The position numbers and the translations under genes were made by a program. Below, in pieces: positions 46,045 through 58,969 of a stretch of 64,000 bases of DNA. The DNA is from Stenopsyche tienmushanensis. Taxonomy: Eukaryota > Arthropoda > Insecta > Trichoptera > Stenopsychidae. The notes below the pieces were generated by a model that had not been told where the DNA came from, did no database searches, and saw only the letters and a list, made by a program, of their open reading frames with translations. Location: contig WACJ01000041.1 in the NCBI GenBank assembly GCA_008973525.1, forward strand, positions 1,302,001 to 1,366,000. Reading direction: 5' to 3'. How positions within the stretch are numbered: position 1 is the first letter of the stretch; every line of letters begins with the position of its first letter.

Positions 46045-46165
46045 TTCTTCTCGTCGGCACATAACTTTGCGAATTTAATTTATATCGACTTCAAATTTAC
46101 TAAACGTATTCTTAAACATTGGTTCTATCCAATACACAAAAAAATGATTGATTGTTTATTTAGGG
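46045..46165 (+). repeat. Dispersed repeat pair member (with 63,508-63,630)
   Basis: The run CTTCTCGTCGGCACATAACT, then TTTGCGAATTT, ATTTACTAAACGTATTCTTA recurs with a few changes at 63508-63630 in the same orientation. Non-coding. Element class unknown. Confidence 0.6.
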
Positions 46166-47574
46166 TTGTCTCAATTTACTAATAATACTAATAAGAACAG
46201 TTTTAATAAGTCATTCTGATCAAAACATACCCAAAATAGATTTAGTTATGTAGCAAAGATCATTTAATGCATAGCATAATAATTTTTAGATATTAAAATA
46301 TATGTATTTGATGAAATAAACGTATAATATTTAAAAAAAAATCATAGTAATTGCTTTCTAATCAAATTTCAGCCCAGCAGCTGATTACTGCAAAATAGTT
46401 TAGCCAAAATTAGTATTGCAGCTATGGTATTAAGCTAATACTCAGAAAGCTGAATATTCACAAATTGATTATAAAATTATACAATGTGATCATCGTGTTC
46501 TACTACACCATAATACGATTGTTTATGTTAAAGAGAATATGATCCATCTAAAATTAGTTTAATGACTACTAATGAGATACTGGATTCGAGTTCAAATCCA
46601 TTTGGGATGATGTTAATATGAAAATACTACTGTTGCAATATAATACGTTGTAGGTTTCTGCTATTTCAAAATGGATTTTTTTAAAAAAATATGTAGTTTT
46701 TCTGAACATAAATATGTGGAAAACAATGGATTCGGTCGTGCGGGAAATAGAAAGTTTTCACCGTCAGCCTTACGTACAATTAAGGGTGGCATTTGATCGT
46801 TAGCTGGAAGAATAAGTACAAGAAACTTGTCCAAATACAGAAAGGATCACGTACCGTGAAAAAGGCTTCAGTGCCAAATGTAAATAGAGCCTTCGCACTG
46901 CACCGACACCAGAACAAGATGTGGGCAAATACCGTCGGATCAACCTTTTTGTTTGTACTGGAGCTTTGAATCTGAACCTGCTCCCCTCTGTGATCATCTG
47001 CACTTCAATTGAAAAAAATAGTGTATTAAAAATACGAGAGCTGCAAAAAATAATTAAAAGCTTCAATGGAAAATATGGATATAAAAACATTCATACCCCG
47101 CTGGGTGATTTTAATAAAAACGAACTGGCTTAAATGCAGATAGATTAAGTTAAAAGCAATTATGCTTTGAATGAGGTCATATTAAAATTCTAGCCATTGA
47201 GCTTTCAAACAATAATCGGAATAATGAAATTATGTTAATTACATTTTAAAAGGGGTAGTTAAGCTCTAGAGTTTACAGCTGAACAAACAAAATCTTTATT
47301 ATATTGGCAATGATATAATTAGTTTTAGTTCATAGTGCGATAAATTTTGAAACCTGAATTAATTTGACGCTTTTGTTGCAACAAAGCGTTACATTATGAT
47401 CAAGCAAATATTTGAGTACTATAATGATTTTTCAGGGAATTATACAAAAAAAATGTTTGATTTGGTATGGATGTATGGAGTATGAAGGACATGATATGTA
47501 GTTAAGCAAGTGGATGGAATATAAATAATGACCGTCAAGGAATAGTATTCTAAAAATGAGAAGGCTTTCAATAA
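46166..47574. other. AT-rich stretch, no supported gene
   Basis: A patch at 46,730-46,990 has more even composition and opposite-strand frames of 96 and 70 codons (46800-47090 minus, 46921-47133 plus) that I cannot identify. Nothing else noted. Confidence 0.4.
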
Positions 47575-48224
47575 CTTGATCGATGGAAAACGTTTTTCCA
47601 CTTTAATTCTCCAGTCTCAAAAAACGTATTTATCTTCTCCATAATATCTTCACTTTTTGTAATAATTTCAAGTCCATAAGAACTCTTCCTTGATATCATC
47701 TGAATGAATATATTTACGAAGACAAGCTACTGAACACACTAGTTTACGTCTGTTGATTCATCAACTGGAAATGGTGAAACCTTGATTTCGTTTAAAGTCT
47801 ACGGACTTTTATATTTTATTTATTTTTACTTCACTGGAATCCCCAAGAATTAATTTCATCATCTTCAACATGCAGGGTTTGATGAGCTTTTCTCCAATTG
47901 TGTAACTTTTTTTTGCTTGGCAATTTCCAATGCGACTTCATTTGATGCTGTGCTAAAAAAATCCTTTCGATCAAGTTTCTGATGTTTGTAACTCGTTTCA
48001 TGTCGACGAAATAACTCCATATTCTTTTTAGTGTGTTCTGAATGCTTTGTCTCTAAATGACGTTTGAGCTTTGAAGGTTTCATAGACTGAGAACAACTTT
48101 GCACATTACGCATTATGGCTTCTCTGTTTCATTGCTAGTTGAGTTAGTTAAGTCGAATTTCAGATATTCTTCTGAATATTTACGTTCTTTTTCTTATCAA
48201 AATAAAAATTGCATTATAATGAAT

Positions 48225-48401
48225 TTTGTTCCTGTAGGTAGTCCCGCGTTAAGCGGTTGGACTCATAACTCGATCATCTCGGGTTCGAGTCCCACAGGAG
48301 ATGTGGCTGGCAACCACATTTTTAAAAACATATATATGCCATGAAAAACCATGTCAAAATGGTTGGTAATGATTCCATAAAAGGGATCGCTAAAAGCCAC
48401 C

Positions 48402-48454
<53 letters not shown>
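48225..48454 (+). mobile_element. tRNA-derived SINE with poly(A) and target duplication
   Basis: A tRNA-like head (CCTGTAGGTAGTCCCGCG to GAGTCCCACAGGA, about 48231-48298) has a perfect pol III B box, GGTTCGAGTCC, at 48282-48292. Its A-box region TTAAGCGGTTGG is recognisable but irregular. A body of about 105 bp and an A tract from 48404 follow. The 12-bp sequence ATTATAATGAAT stands on both sides (48213-48224 and 48455-48466), a clear target duplication from LINE-type insertion. The head is a retroposon promoter, not a functional tRNA gene. The long uninterrupted A tract suggests recent insertion. Confidence 0.9.
48282..48292 (+). promoter_or_regulatory. RNA polymerase III B box of the SINE
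   Basis: GGTTCGAGTCC fits the consensus GGTTCGANTCC exactly. With the degenerate A box upstream it would form the internal type 2 pol III promoter. Confidence 0.8.
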
Positions 48455-48457
<3 letters not shown>

Positions 48458-48585
48458 ATAATGAATACTTATTTTAGTTGCTTGTATAAGTTGGCGACCC
48501 CACAGAAAACCCATTGCGATTCCCTTCGGGGCCAAAAACTCCCTTTGAGGTCGCGACCCATAGGTTGGGAACCTATGATCTAAGG

Positions 48586-51500
48586 TCATCAAATTGTTTA
48601 TATGCTCAAGATAAATTTATTATATACATCGTTTTATCATTCTTATCCGAAAACTTAGCCGTTATTATAGTAAAAATGCAAGAATTTCAGCATCACTCTT
48701 TCAAGTTATAGATTATTGTGTTTGCCTGTTGGATATTGCATTTTAATTTTTACATGATTGATTTATTTTTACATGATTGATTTACTGCTGTTTTAAAATC
48801 CTTCTTGGTGTTTATCGTTCAAATGTACTTATGAGCAAACCTTATAAGCCAGTTTATAACTAAAATCTGCATGAACTACAATGAAATTAATTGTATTTTG
48901 TCTTGTGGATCTATAAATGCAGGAAAATGTGTGAGATTAATATTTTGAACGAATTTAACTAGATAAAATACATCGAATGACTTAACATATCTGAGACCTG
49001 AGGTCCAAATCCCCAAGTCACCGTTCAATCATCCCATAAGAAGTTAGGCACGAGATAAGGCTATGTCATGTTTGGGAGAATGAATCGTCTTCTCTGCAGG
49101 TGAGAAATGGTCGAATACGTTAATGTTGCAATCCACATTATAACACATCAATAAATTCGTAGAATGTTTTTACAATTTAAATATTTTCTTCTTTATTTGA
49201 GGTCATTTTCCGCAATGTCTTAAAAAATCCTAGAAACGTGAAAAAAATCGATGCAAATATATTAATGCAATGTATGGCAATATTTTTGAGTTGCCATGTG
49301 TGTTTGTTTTAATTTATCTCATAATTAATTGTAATATATGCTCTCCACGAGTTGGGATGTTTTACTGATTTGGGTAAAATTTTACGTGGTTGTAAACATA
49401 ACAGCCTAAAACATGAATATGCGAGGTTTGTTCTCAAATATGGTTTTGCAAATATGAAAATGCGGTAGTTGTAGAAATTATATAATACTAAGGACTAATA
49501 AGATCGGAGCAAATTCGTTAATATTAATATCATGTGAATCAATATGCGATTGATCTAAATATTAATTTGCGGAACTATTTTAGACAATTCTTCGATCAAA
49601 TAAAATTTGGATATATGAAGAATTTTGTCCATATTAATATGATTTTTTATGTGCATGCGTAAGTGTGTGATAGATTTTTTTTTTTGGGTCAACTTGCCTG
49701 AATAACCGGCATTTACGTGAAAAGTCCTTTCACCGTGTCATTTGGGTGCGAACAATGTATGTTGATAAATAAGGTGATTTGAAGCCTTCGAGCACAATAA
49801 CGAAATATGGAAAAAGCCATGTTCCGAATAGGTTGAACATATAAGAAAAGGAAGGAGAGGATAATATCGCATGAGGAAGTATGTGATATCATAAAAGAGG
49901 GTAAAAACTCCCGAGTAGCCACGATTTTGGGTATATTTTGAGATGAAAGCCTTGGGTCTAAATTTTTAACATCTTCCCATTTCATCGCATTTATTTTTGC
50001 TTATAAATTGGAATTTTAAGCGAGGCACACTTTGCAGTTAAACATTATTTCGTATACATCTATCAGTCTGACGTTTCACATAGCGTTATGGAGCATTTAA
50101 AATGTGTTAAGTGAAGCTTTTATGTAATCTAACTACTGTATAAAAGCTCAAAAAATGATTAATGGGAATTAATTTCATTTATAACTTAAATATGGATACA
50201 CTGTTTATGTAATAATTACATACAACAGAGTTTTTTAATTTTTCAAAGGAGAAGCAAAAATGTGTGGCTATTATATAACGAGACTGGGGATGAAATTTAG
50301 TTTTAATGAGAAAATATACCCACCTACCCTTTTATCATTAATATTGTATAATCTGACTTTATAATTGAACACTGCCATATTCTGATCTTCAACTGTTCAA
50401 ATATAGACCATACATTACATTGACTGTTGTTTCATTCTAAATGTTGTGGATCTTTATGTATAAGTCTAGTCTCATTATATAATAGCCATTTTCCGTATTA
50501 AATCATTAAGAAACCATTCAATTTCGAATGGGAATTTCAAGCATTTAATATTGTACACATTTAATACTTTTTTGTTACCATTTTTACTTTAGCAAGAATT
50601 TTATTATTTACATAAAATGTGCAGCAGTTCGGTAACACAGCAAACCATGTCGCAGCCATGTAAGAAACTTTTTAGCAAACAATCTTAATGTCAACCTAGC
50701 TCAAAAATTTCACATTGAATTAAGGCTGCATGACGAACTTCGTAGAGTCTTACAATGGATTATTTGAAGCATAAAATAATGTACTTAATTAGAAAAGTTT
50801 AATTGGTCTTATTGTAAAGACGTCTAGAAGCTAGATTTTGAGAATTTCAATACTGAAAAAAGAAGCTTTATTACTTTCTAGATTTGTGTAAATTAATTGG
50901 GATTTTGTCCCACTCATTTTATAGATGCACATTGTGTAATATATTAGTATACGAATGCTTAGATGACAATCTTTCTTAACGTGTATTTTTTGAAAAAAAG
51001 TTTGTGAATAAATGATCTTCGCTTTGAATTATTCCATCGAGCATTTTTAAATATTATGATTTCATAGAAATTAAATTAAGCTATGATTGAATTTTGGGAA
51101 TTAATAATTTCAATCAATTTTGAAGCATTAAATTCACATAAGAACATTTGATCATATACTATCGCAAAATAGGAGTAAATGATACAAAAGTACTTCTACT
51201 TTTAAATAAATTATAAATATTTAAAATGGAATAGAAATAACATCCTAATTATATAATTAAGATACCCAAATTCGAGGAAGGCAACTTTGTCTGCCATTTA
51301 ATAAGTATGCAGCTCACATAGCTGCACTCAATCCTCTTGTGATATTAGGTGAGCTGAGGATTTAATTGACTTTGGCGAATGGCTTTCTCATTCTACATGT
51401 GTATGTGCACATTTACCAAAATGTGGGAGAATCAGAAATTTTGTGGAAATGTGTGTCTTGGGATATACCGCGATAATCTAATCTGTGAGAGTGTATTTCG

Positions 51501-52481
51501 CGAGGATGGGGATTATTAAGCTGATATGAATATGACAAGGATGAAGGGATGCTCTATTTCTAGTCGAAAATTATTGATATTAAATTCAACTATAAAAATA
51601 AGTGTTCTGATAGAAAAATATTCATTTCAGAGAGTAAATAGATATGTGGAAGAGATAAGTTATTGATATCACGTATCGGTTCAATGGGAAAACTACCTTT
51701 GACGGCTATCAAAAGGCGAAAGATGGTTAAAATGAAAAGTTGAAAAGTAATACCTGGAAAGTTCGATATTTGGTTACATAGTAGAAACACTTTGTGCTTG
51801 GCTTGTGTAAAAGTATGTGAAGTCGGAATTTTAGTTTTAACATTTAAAAATTGCACCCGTGTCAATTCCAGAGACATAAATCTACCCCCTCAATACAGAA
51901 ACCACCCGAAGCATGTAATAACGTCTGATAATTTTCTTGAAACTATTTAAAATGGCGAACAATAAATATTCTTTCCTTAGCCGCTTGACGGTTTTAATAT
52001 GAGGAAGCTTTTTAGTTTATTTTATGGCATTTTATAGCAGACTCGGGGATCGTCTGGGCTGTAATTATTTTATCAATAAAAGCTTTCAACACGAACGCCA
52101 TCCTATTCTTTACTAACTCATTTAAAGTTTGTAATAATGCTAACTTTTCAGTCGAAAAATATTCCATTCTTACGTTTTAAAATTAAAATAATATGAAAGA
52201 CTCAATCTAAATCGGGTTTTCATATGAGAACTAATCAGATAGAAATATAAATTATATCAATCACTTTTACTTTGGTTTAAAGTTTTTTCCCCCTTTTAAA
52301 GGAATTATTTTCTTCATAGACCACCCCCTAATAATACCAATAAGTGCAAATAAAAGACTTGGAACTAAAAATACGATTATCGTTATCGTAGTTGTGTTTT
52401 GATGTCAACTACGTTTAAATCATTATCAATATTTTTTTTATATATGTAATACATTTTTAGGTAAAATACGTATATTAGTTA
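48586..52481. other. Long AT-rich stretch, no supported gene
   Basis: About 3.9 kb without transposon motifs or convincing coding frames. Unrecognised minus-strand frames of 90 codons (49713-49985) and 95 codons (51590-51877) are probably chance. Confidence 0.45.
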
Positions 52482-53391
52482 AAGCGGAAAGAAATGTCAT
52501 TTTTTGTTATTTGGAGAAAAAATTATTTTAATAAAAGCTGTACAATATTACTCAATTAAATAATTTCCATTTTTATTTATAATCGCCTTCCACAGATTAA
52601 GTAGCTTTTTAGGGCCTCTTTCGTAAAATTCGTAAAAAATAAGAATCCAAATGATTTTCAATTGTTCTACAGAAATGAATTTTTTTATCGCGAAGCGAAT
52701 GTTCTAATGACTTCAAAATATGATAGTCTGAAGGTACAATGGAGGATATGGTGGATGTTTTAGCACTTCTAAATCTAGCTCCCTTATTTTGTTCTGCGTA
52801 ATCCTTGCTGCGTGTGGTCTTGCATTATCATGCTGTAATTTTCTTCTTTGGTTGTTAATTAGCACTGATCGCTTTTTGAGTATTTCCCCTTTTAACCTAT
52901 CTAATTGTGCACAGTATATCTCTGCTATGGCAGTTTGGCCAGGTTTTAATAGTTCGTAGTGAATTACACTAAAAAAATCCCACCAAACACAAAAGAGGAC
53001 CTTTTTCAAGGATAATAACGGTCGAGGGGTACAAACATGATCCTTCTTAAAAATGGATCGGTTTCATGTCTGGACAATAGTGATGAACAAATGGTTATCC
53101 GTTGTTTCAAGATCGTTGATGACAACTCGTGCGGTAGCTAAATTCCCTGTCTAAGTCTTTTCAAATGGTTTTTTGCTGTCGACCAGAGACAACCGATGTC
53201 TAGCAATAATTCCTTTATTGTTTTTCGAAGATCAGATTCTACTAGAATATTTAATGCGTCATCATCGATTTTTAGAGGGTGTCCTGATTTTGGTTTATTT
53301 TTCAAATCTCTGTCGTCACTTTTGAATTTTTTGAACAATCTATGGCATTTTCGAATATTCAATATGTTGCCATATGTATCACAGATGCCCT
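52482..53391 (-). mobile_element. mariner, second copy, one end missing
   Basis: Left end AAGCGGAAAGAAATGTCATT at 52482, preceded by TA, and homology to 3596-4856 until about 53391, where the two diverge abruptly. The right terminal repeat and the first part of the transposase are missing. Relative to the first copy there is also an internal deletion of about 95-110 bp around 53,030. Confidence 0.88.
52713..53362 (-). pseudogene. mariner transposase pseudogene, copy 2
   Basis: Minus-strand frames give the helix-turn-helix part (FKKFKSDDRDLKNKPKSGHP, then KTIKELLLDIGCLWST; 53138-53362) and the core (FCVWWDFFSVIHYELLKPGQ, then QHDNARPHAARITQNKIREL; 52713-53009). The internal deletion removes the segment with the first catalytic aspartate. 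A short deletion after HPPYPP shifts the frame before the SDYH block. The second aspartate (HDNARPH) is intact and here matches the usual mariner motif better than in copy 1. Inactive. Confidence 0.88.
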
Positions 53392-56300
53392 AAATCTTAG
53401 TAATGGTATAATTAGATTTAAAACAGAAAAATATATCGTCGATCCCCAATAAACACTTGGATCTCCATAGACCCTTTTGAAACTTCCATAAATCCCCCAA
53501 TGAGTTCACCTGGGCCACGTCGAAAATCCATGATCTAGATGAAATCTACAGTCTAGTTGATTGAGTAAGTATTTGGACAGTAAGAGGTAATTGCTTTGAG
53601 TTCATCCAATGTAAATTCATCAATCCGTTTTACTTTTTCTAGGATGTGTGTTCGTTCCAATGATGTTCATGAGATAATATGATTACATTTTAATTTATAT
53701 CCAAGCATAAAAACTATGAAACTTAATAGATTATCAAGGTATTTGTTTTAAAAATCATCTTGATTATCTCCTACCTACCTTTCCCAAAAGATCATTATCA
53801 CCTAAGTTCTGCATTGTCGATTATCAATTTTTTCTACCATTTTAATATATTATATCTGTGTGTATATATACTATACTATAAACTTTATTTTCGGAAAAAG
53901 CCAGATTGTAAGAAAAATAAGTTTTTCAAACCAGGTAGCAAACTAGAAGATGGACAATTCTACTCATAGAGCAACAATAAAAAATACACAATGATCACTG
54001 AAAGTCATTTTAATTCTACTATTAAGCCAAAAACATTCACCACTTATCGGAAATTTTCACATTTCAGCTGTAATATGTTGATTTTCAAAAACGCATTTTG
54101 TGGTATATAAATGCAGTAATTCTAAAAAAAATATCTCATGACTTAAAAAGTAAAAAATAATGCCATTTAAAATCCTTTGAATGGCAAAGCCTTTTCCAAT
54201 AGCGTATCGCAATACTCCCACAGAGTTCTGATAAAAATGGTAAACTGGATATTGAAGCTTGAAATAAGCAAAAATCGTCCTTTATCGATCTGGAAATGCT
54301 TCGACGTATCCGAAGAGTACAATATACGAATTGCTTGTGCATGTGAGAAAATCTGTTTGCTAAAAAAGACGTCGAATGTGGATTCCCAAGGAATATTTTG
54401 AATTAAAAAATAATCTAAACTAAAAGGTTTTATCAAATCGAATTTATTTTCGAATTTGTTTCCACTGTGAGATTGAATTTAAGATCGTCATGCTTATACT
54501 GCGATAGCTTGCACTCAAGCAGCAAAGTTCTTCATTGCTAATCCTAAATGGAAGAAGACTGCTTACACGACCGCAATAAGATTTTACAATGGCGAGCAAT
54601 TAATTTGAGCTGTTGGTTACAAAATAGGATAACGATTAAATGTTGAATCCACTTCGTTCGACCGAATCTATTTGCCAAAGGCCATTTAGGACTCGAATTA
54701 TCCAATCATTTGTAGTTGAATGATTTCGTATGGATTAAAAAGCTGCTTTTATATGGCAAACAGCTGCTTAATCCGTTACGTGTATTGATTTTATTCCGTG
54801 AGCAAAATTAAATTGCTGAAAATTTGATTAAATGTATCGGATTTTGTGCGATTTGTAAGGTTTTGTATGATAATTTTTAGTTTTGAGATGAAAACCATTT
54901 CGAATGATATGTTGAATATAATAGTATCAAAATAAGGGTTGCTTTTATCAAAGATAATTTAATCTAATGTTTATTTGCTCCCAGCAAGAATGAAGTTGTT
55001 GACATTGACGATGCTTTGTTTCTCGTTATTGTTTCGTTTTTATTGGTTTTTAAAAACGTGTCATTGTGGCCCAAGTCCTAGATTTCAGCTGCGAATATCA
55101 TGAGTCTCGAGATAAGGTCCGTAGACAGCTTTTCTTATCTTATTCTGTCAGAGAAATGATCCTTGAATAAGGTCCCCTGCGAAGCTGTATAAAGCTCAAC
55201 AACGAGCTTCTTTTGTGGAATGGTTAACCTTTTTCCCCGCGGAAAACGTCGGCTTTTCTTTGACAAGGGAAAACTTGCAATATATTACTGTTAGGCGTAT
55301 ACAAATAAGATAAGAAAAAGGTTCGATATACGATTAATGCCTTTCGGGATAGATTTTAGTAGGGATCTTATATGAGCGCAGATCAGCAAAATGATTAGAC
55401 CTTTCAATTTACTTTGTGTGTTAGGGATTGAAATTGTATTCTAAAGCGTGTGTTATGATGCGTGACGTTATGTTTGATGTATTTCAATTGATCAAAGAGA
55501 TACTCAAATAAAAATAATAGAAGACTTTTAAGGAACCAAATATTTATTTCACAACATTTGTCAAGGGAGCTTATATTTAAATCAAACATCTTATCCCTTT
55601 CGCAAACAAACCAAATGTAAATCTCCTAAGAGTTTCAATTTTTTTATTACATTCTTGCGAAAATAAGCCAACAAATATATCATCTGACTTAATGCATGTA
55701 AAAAATAACTATAAAGTGTGATGTTCATATTTAACTCCTTTGGTACATTGAGTAATAGCCCTTGTACCAAAGATGTACCAAATTGAATCAAGTGTACTAG
55801 AAGCTCTCAATATCAAACATGCATTATATGCGCATACTGTTCGAAGTATCCACCTTCAATTCTGAGGAATGCATACATTGTTTGAGATTTCTGGGTATCG
55901 TCATTATGGCGTTGTAATAGAAGGAAATAAATAAATTTACACATAAATAGTTACATGTATTCAATATGATATAAATAATTTATGATCAGAATAAGTCCGT
56001 GCATTTTTTATAACCATTTTCTGCTTCAAAATATGAACAAACTTAATTTTCAATCTAATGTTATTTTTAATGCTTCGAATAATTTCTACGACTTTTTCGT
56101 AGTACATTAACTTTCGGTTGAAAATATGCTTAATTTTATCAATGGTTGGACAGCTATAATATGGTGATCATAACACTTAATCTGGCTTTAATCTGATAAT
56201 TTTGAAAACTAGATCGTTCGTTGAGTCAGTTAAATATTATTTAAATTTGTATGGGCAAAAATTAAGTCCAGTTTTCACAAGTTTTTCATAGTTGTTTATG

Positions 56301-57224
56301 TAAACGTACCGCATAATGTGTAAATGAAATGAAAGCTCTTTTAACAAGGATCATCATTGATTTCAATCAGCGAGTGAAAAAATGAATGGTGTTGGATCGT
56401 AAATAAATGCTGTATATTTAATATTTTTCTATTAAAGATAAGAATATCCGTATATTAAGCTAGTTCATGTGCTCTATATGAAATTGTTGTGCTTGAGGAA
56501 TGCAATACAATATCCGAGTTGTCTCTTATGTTTTCTTCCATTATAATTCAGTTTGCTAGTTTTCATTTCATTGGGTGGTTCCGTTTGGTTTTGCTTCCAT
56601 CTATTCTCCGAGAAGACTTTAATGAAAAATATTTGTAGTGACTAGTATGATTCAAATTGATACTTATTTCGTTCGAAATATTCATGAGCCAATCCAAACA
56701 TTAAATATTATAATGCTCGCACTTAAAGGCTAAATGTATTATTAGAAAACATATAAGACTGTTAATGCGGTCATAAAATAATAATATAAAATATTCCTTT
56801 GAAAGGAGATAGTCTTGAATAATACATGATGTGTTGTGGTAACGTAAAGAAATATAAAATTAGATGAACTAATATATGGGCCCTTCCTAATAGCATAATT
56901 TCTCCTGAAGTATCCTCTGTATCTAAAGAATTTTCGATTGAACCAACCCTATAATAATGTATAAGAGCTTTCAAACGAATCATATATTTGATGTTTGGTC
57001 TGAAAAACTTGGACAATTTCAATAAAGCAGAATTTAATATAAAATTATTAGTCATAATTATATTTTTAAAAGTGTAAATTATGTTTTTTTTACTATCTAT
57101 TCATATAGATTATGTTAAATAGATATTATTATAATTGAGCTAATGGTATTTCTAACAAAAATGTCATTGATACATATTTCTTTTCCTGTAATTTCCAGTA
57201 AATTAATTTGTTACAGCTATAAGA
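53392..57224. other. Long AT-rich stretch, no supported gene
   Basis: About 3.8 kb. A patch at 53,440-53,560 and another at 55,060-55,280 have more even composition without recognisable frames. A 20-bp block near 53,573 (TTTGGACAGTAAGAGGTAAT) nearly repeats a block beside the first mariner (near 4,931). No motifs otherwise. Confidence 0.4.
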
Positions 57225-57650
57225 TGTACCCATAAAGATTTTCGTTTTTTAAATGAAAGATTTGAACGCTCATATTTTTATTTGTTTTTAACATATTATT
57301 ATAAAATGTACTTTCCATCGTTAGATATAACCTCTCTCCACCTATCTGGTAACATTTTAATGCCTCTGTCATAAAACATCACGGGCTTTAAACGAAAATA
57401 TTCTTCAAGTCCATATTTGACCTCATCGTTTGTTTTGTAATTTTACCACCCAAATAATGCTGTATAGATCTAAATATATGAAAATCCGATGGAACGATGT
57501 CTGGAAAATAAGAAGGATGTCGAATTGTTTTTAATTCAAGGCTGTTTATTTTTTCCCGCGTTATTTTCACCGTACAGTGATAATAAAGGGGCGAAATTTT
57601 TCATGCTGTAAAAAAGCTCGTCTTCGATGCATGAGTTCTACTTATAATTA
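57225..57650 (-). pseudogene. mariner-like transposase, C-terminal relic
   Basis: Minus strand: a damaged HDNARPH-like block (HEKFRPF, the catalytic aspartate changed to glutamate), then KITREKINSLELKTIRHPSY, FPDIVPSDFHIFRSIQHYLG with the third aspartate kept, and after a frameshift GLEEYFRLKP and FYDRGIKMLPDRWREVI to the end. The end at about 57225 (TGTACCCATAAAGATTTTCG) resembles cecropia-type mariner termini. It differs from the mariners at 3.6 and 52.5 kb. Confidence 0.75.
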
Positions 57651-57851
57651 GGGCTATTGATTTATTTATATATTTGACAATCTTTAGCATCAGGTGAGAT
57701 GAATTTTAATTTTTATTCATTTTTGAAAAATTAAGAACTTATCTTGCCACACCTTTAAATTCAAAATACTGTAAAAAACCACGAGATTTTTAAAAAAAAT
57801 TAAAGCTGATTGAATCATTCTTGCTTGACACGTTCTATAAAATATGATGTT

Positions 57852-58206
57852 CCATCGGTTTTTTAAATTTTTTGATGAACATATTTTTTTAAATCCATCA
57901 AAAACTTAAATTTCAGCATGCCAATGATCCCAAGCATACCTCCAAACTATGCGCAAACTATTTAAACCAATTACCAGCCGAAGTATAGCTGAAAGTAACG
58001 GATTGGCCACCACAGTGTCCTGACCTAAATCCCATTGAGCTCCTATGGTATTAACTGGACAGGGGCGATAGAAAAGTTTATCGTACATCCTCGGAGCACT
58101 TATGAAGGATTTTGCAGCAATAATGATGTTAAATATTATTTGAAATTTTAGTAAAGTGGCTGAAGAGTGGTTAAAACGTTGCAAGTAGTCATTAAGAACA
58201 AAGGTG
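57852..58206 (+). pseudogene. Tc1-like transposase fragment
   Basis: The plus strand reads FQHANDPKHTSKLCANYLNQ and, after a stop, DWPPQCPDLNPIELLW followed by another stop. These match the Tc1 blocks FQQDNDPKHT and DWPSQSPDLNPIENLW. The aspartate of the first block is changed to alanine; the glutamate in NPIE is kept. Orientation is opposite to the mariner pieces on both sides. No terminal repeats identified. Dead fragment. Confidence 0.8.
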
Positions 58207-58285
58207 GACATAGATTAATGGAAGATTAAAATTCAATGAGTTTTGATATAAAATATTTTTCGATTCCTCATTCTTTGATATTTAT

Positions 58286-58820
58286 GATTTTTTTCCCGAT
58301 AAATAATATTCCATAGATCTAAATAAATGATAGCCCGAAAGAGCAAAGACAGGAGAATAAGGTGGATGTGGAATCATTTGCCAATTGAGTTCCTTTAATT
58401 TGTTTTCGGTCATCTTTGATTTATGGGGTCGCGCATTATCATTTTGCAAAAGAATTTGGCGACGGTTGACTTCACCTGGCCGTACTTCGTACTTAATTTA
58501 GCCACTTTAAAACTCTCTAATTTTGAACAATTAATCTCCCTCTTTATGGTTTGATCATATGGAAGGACTTTATGGTGGATTATCGCTTTGGAGTTCCACT
58601 ATATATTTAAAAGAGCTATTTTTACTGTTAAACCAAGTTGAGGGGTTGATTTATTTACCGCCCCTTTGAAAGCCACTGTCTTTTGCGTTTTTTAAAACAC
58701 CCACTTTTCATCTCCAGTCACAAGATAGTGTAAAAACAGTTGTTTCTTCTTTTTATCACGTACTCCCGCTCACCGTCTTGATCTCATCAGTAATGACTTG
58801 CAGTATCCACATCCCCTGTA
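58286..58820 (-). pseudogene. mariner-like transposase, second relic in cluster
   Basis: Minus strand: LVTGDEKWV with the first aspartate, then HHKVLPYDQTIKREI, QNDNARPHKSKMTENKLKEL and HPPYSPVFALSGYHLFRS, then YYLSGKK where homology ends. Exactly 34 residues separate the aspartate of NDNARPH from the position of the third catalytic residue, which is glycine here (LSGYH in place of PSDYH). It overlaps the same protein region as the piece at 57225-57650, so these are two separate copies. The 3' part is missing on the side facing the Tc1 fragment. Confidence 0.78.
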
Positions 58821-58969
58821 TTTTGTAATTTTTATGCATTGCATATTAGGTAAAAATTGCGAAATTTACTATAGTACTCAAAATATTAAAATACATACTG
58901 AATATAAACATATCAATTCACACTCGATGTGGTAACATCAGAAAAATCGATATCTCAACATGTCAGACG

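Larger units (their letters stand above)
47575..48577 (-). pseudogene. hAT transposase relic with BED finger, SINE inside
   Basis: The right end is a hAT-type terminus: read on the minus strand from 48577, CATAGGTTCCCAACCTATGG followed by GTCGCGACC. Minus-strand coding includes a BED-type finger tail, SMKPSKLKRHLETKH (near 48,070, typical of FAM200/ZBED5-like proteins), then NEVALEIAKQKK, CMLKMMKLILGDSS, KYIHSDDIKEEFL and, after frameshifts, SEDIMEKINTFFETGELKW down to about 47579. The catalytic core beyond this and the left terminus are lost. A tRNA-derived SINE (48225-48454) separates the terminus from the coding part. It is a different hAT family from copies A and B. Confidence 0.82.

Noticed and set aside
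48231..48298. tRNA gene
   Set aside because: The tRNA-like head lacks a proper cloverleaf (irregular A-box and anticodon region) and is followed by a body, a poly(A) tract and a target duplication. It is a SINE head.
48263..48592. 109-codon frame with a poly-F run
   Set aside because: The run is the SINE poly(A) tract read in antisense.
57906..58211. 101-codon minus-strand gene
   Set aside because: Shadow of the plus-strand Tc1 fragment, which shows DPKHT and PDLNPIE motifs.
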